Source: Streptomyces maremycinicus
GTDB lineage: Bacteria; Actinomycetota; Actinomycetes; Streptomycetales; Streptomycetaceae
Assembly (NCBI RefSeq): GCF_001184025.1
Contig: NZ_BBYG01000031.1
Location: 1 to 40,946 of the forward strand
Direction: 5' to 3'
DNA: 40,946 nucleotides
Positions 40,189 through 40,946 of this stretch are shown one piece after another. Under the pieces are notes generated by a model. That model was not told where the DNA came from. It ran no database searches and saw only the letters and a list, made by a program, of their open reading frames with translations. Positions within the stretch are counted from its first letter, which is position 1, and the number at the start of each line of letters is the position of its first letter. Made by a program: the position numbers and the translations under genes.

Positions 40189-40944
40189 TCACTGCCCGGT
40201 CGGCGCTGGGCGGGTGAGTCCGGCTCCGACCCTGGTCAGCATCTGGCCGAGGAGGTGGAGAGCTCGTGCCCGTGTCGGCGCTCCGCGCACTGTGCCCGTC
40301 CAGTAGGCGTCAGTGAGTTTCTCGGTCACCGCGAGGGTCTGGCTGTCGTCTTGGGCGGCCAGCACGATGACGAATCGCAGGTAGTCACCGATGTCGGTGC
40401 CATGGCGGTGCTGGTTGATGAAGGTGTGCAGGCGCGCTGTCAGGGCGGGCAGGGTGCGGTCCGTCGGGAAGACGACGGCGAGGCCAGCGAGAGCCAGCCG
40501 AACTGCGAAGCACTCGCCTGACCAGCGAGCCAGCAGATCAGGGGTGTGCAATAGGACTGCGTTGCAGGCCCGGGCCTCGCTGTCGGGATCAGCATGTTGC
40601 GGGGCGGCTGGCCAGCTCTCGGCGAGGTGGCGCTCGGCGACGGTGGCGGCGCGGAACAGCAGGCCGACGGCTTCGAACCGCTGTCGAGCGGGAACGCGCT
40701 CGTCAACCGCCAGGGCCGCGAGCAGGACGAGGCCGTCGGCGGTGTAGGGCTGACAGGTGTCCTGGTGGAGGATCTCGTTGTAGAACTCGGCGAGGAAGGT
40801 CCGGTCGTCCCAAGCGGGATCGATCTCCGAGTCGAACAGCATCGCCGCTTGGAGCGGCATTCGGTCCGGCAGACCATCGGCGATGACGTCCCGGAAGAGC
40901 TTCCGGACCGGCGGACCACAAGCGATCGCGTCGTGCTGGGTCTG
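40189..40944 (-). CDS. Hypothetical protein, 5' end probably outside the window
   Basis: A helical protein rich in Ala/Leu (ILHQDTCQPYTADGLVLLAA; CFAVRLALAGLAVVFPTDRT; FINQHRHGTDIGDYLRFVIV). The first in-window ATG is at 40860 (223 codons). The frame stays open and protein-like (HDAIACGPPVRKLFRDVIAD) to the window edge, so the true start is probably beyond it. I do not recognise a family; short alpha-helical repeats of an immunity- or effector-associated type are possible but unproven. Confidence 0.6.
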   Translation of the reverse strand, partial: QTQHDAIACGPPVRKLFRDVIADGLPDRMPLQAAMLFDSEIDPAWDDRTFLAEFYNEILHQDTCQPYTADGLVLLAALAVDERVPARQRFEAVGLLFRAATVAERHLAESWPAAPQHADPDSEARACNAVLLHTPDLLARWSGECFAVRLALAGLAVVFPTDRTLPALTARLHTFINQHRHGTDIGDYLRFVIVLAAQDDSQTLAVTEKLTDAYWTGTVRGAPTRARALHLLGQMLTRVGAGLTRPAPTGQ

Positions 40945-40946
40945 CT

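Noticed and set aside
1..40946. CRISPR arrays, tRNA and rRNA genes
   Set aside because: No regularly spaced identical repeats of CRISPR size and no recognisable tRNA or rRNA sequence were seen by eye; a covariance-model scan would be needed to be sure.

Overview
The window looks like one physical end of a linear Streptomyces replicon, either a chromosome arm or a large linear plasmid. Base 1 starts with CCCGCGGAGCGGG, the usual first palindrome of Streptomyces telomeres, followed by a run of further perfect palindromes. G+C is high throughout. The genes include tap and tpg (telomere-end patching), a terminal helicase, an SsgA-like relic and a LuxR/LAL regulator, which all fit Streptomyces.

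Layout. 1-225: telomere palindromes. 611-3393: ankyrin-repeat gene translationally coupled to a terminal DEAH helicase of the TtrA type, followed by a short scar of a tap 5' end (3427-3477). 4013-11381: a Tn7-like transposition operon, tnsA-like, tnsB, tnsC and a very large tniQ. 11428-12632: zinc-ribbon protein and PD-(D/E)XK nuclease. 12835-13536: C-terminal remnant of a second terminal helicase. 14117-15554: metallopeptidase and VOC protein. 15907-18581: intact tap-tpg. 18587-18638: a repeated array that I read as a transposon end. 18765-20605: NUDIX pseudogene, two small minus-strand genes (one behind a candidate attenuator), a second copy of the repeat array and a relic of a second tpg tail. 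21-24.6 kb: TerB-like gene, gene fragments, a flavoprotein and a frameshifted ssgA-like gene. 24.9-36.9 kb: accessory metabolic and regulatory genes (LuxR/LAL, DUF1348, formate-dehydrogenase-like, alpha/beta hydrolases, AraC, MarR/DoxX pair with palindromic operators, MOSC-reductase-ferredoxin fusion, thioredoxin-like). 37-40.9 kb: hypothetical genes, an IS5-type relic and another helicase-associated-domain relic.

Main interpretation. I think 1 to about 18.6 kb is a telomeric Tn7-like transposon. The replicon end would take the place of one transposon end, a TnsB-site array just after tpg would be the other, and the element would carry both its transposition genes and the tap-tpg genes that maintain the end. 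Three observations support this. First, the TniQ target-selector candidate is fused to about ten helicase-associated (HA) repeats that match those of the terminal helicase in the same element. Second, a 29-bp segment just downstream of the intact tpg recurs, 24 of 29 identical, in the same orientation downstream of a second, decayed tpg tail at 20.5 kb. Third, truncated copies of helicase, tap and tpg lie around the element, as repeated replacement of the end would leave. I recall recent reports of telomeric transposons in linear bacterial replicons but cannot check them here, so the class may be known. The degenerate TnsA paired with an operon-linked nuclease, and the TniQ-HA fusion, are the parts most likely to be new.
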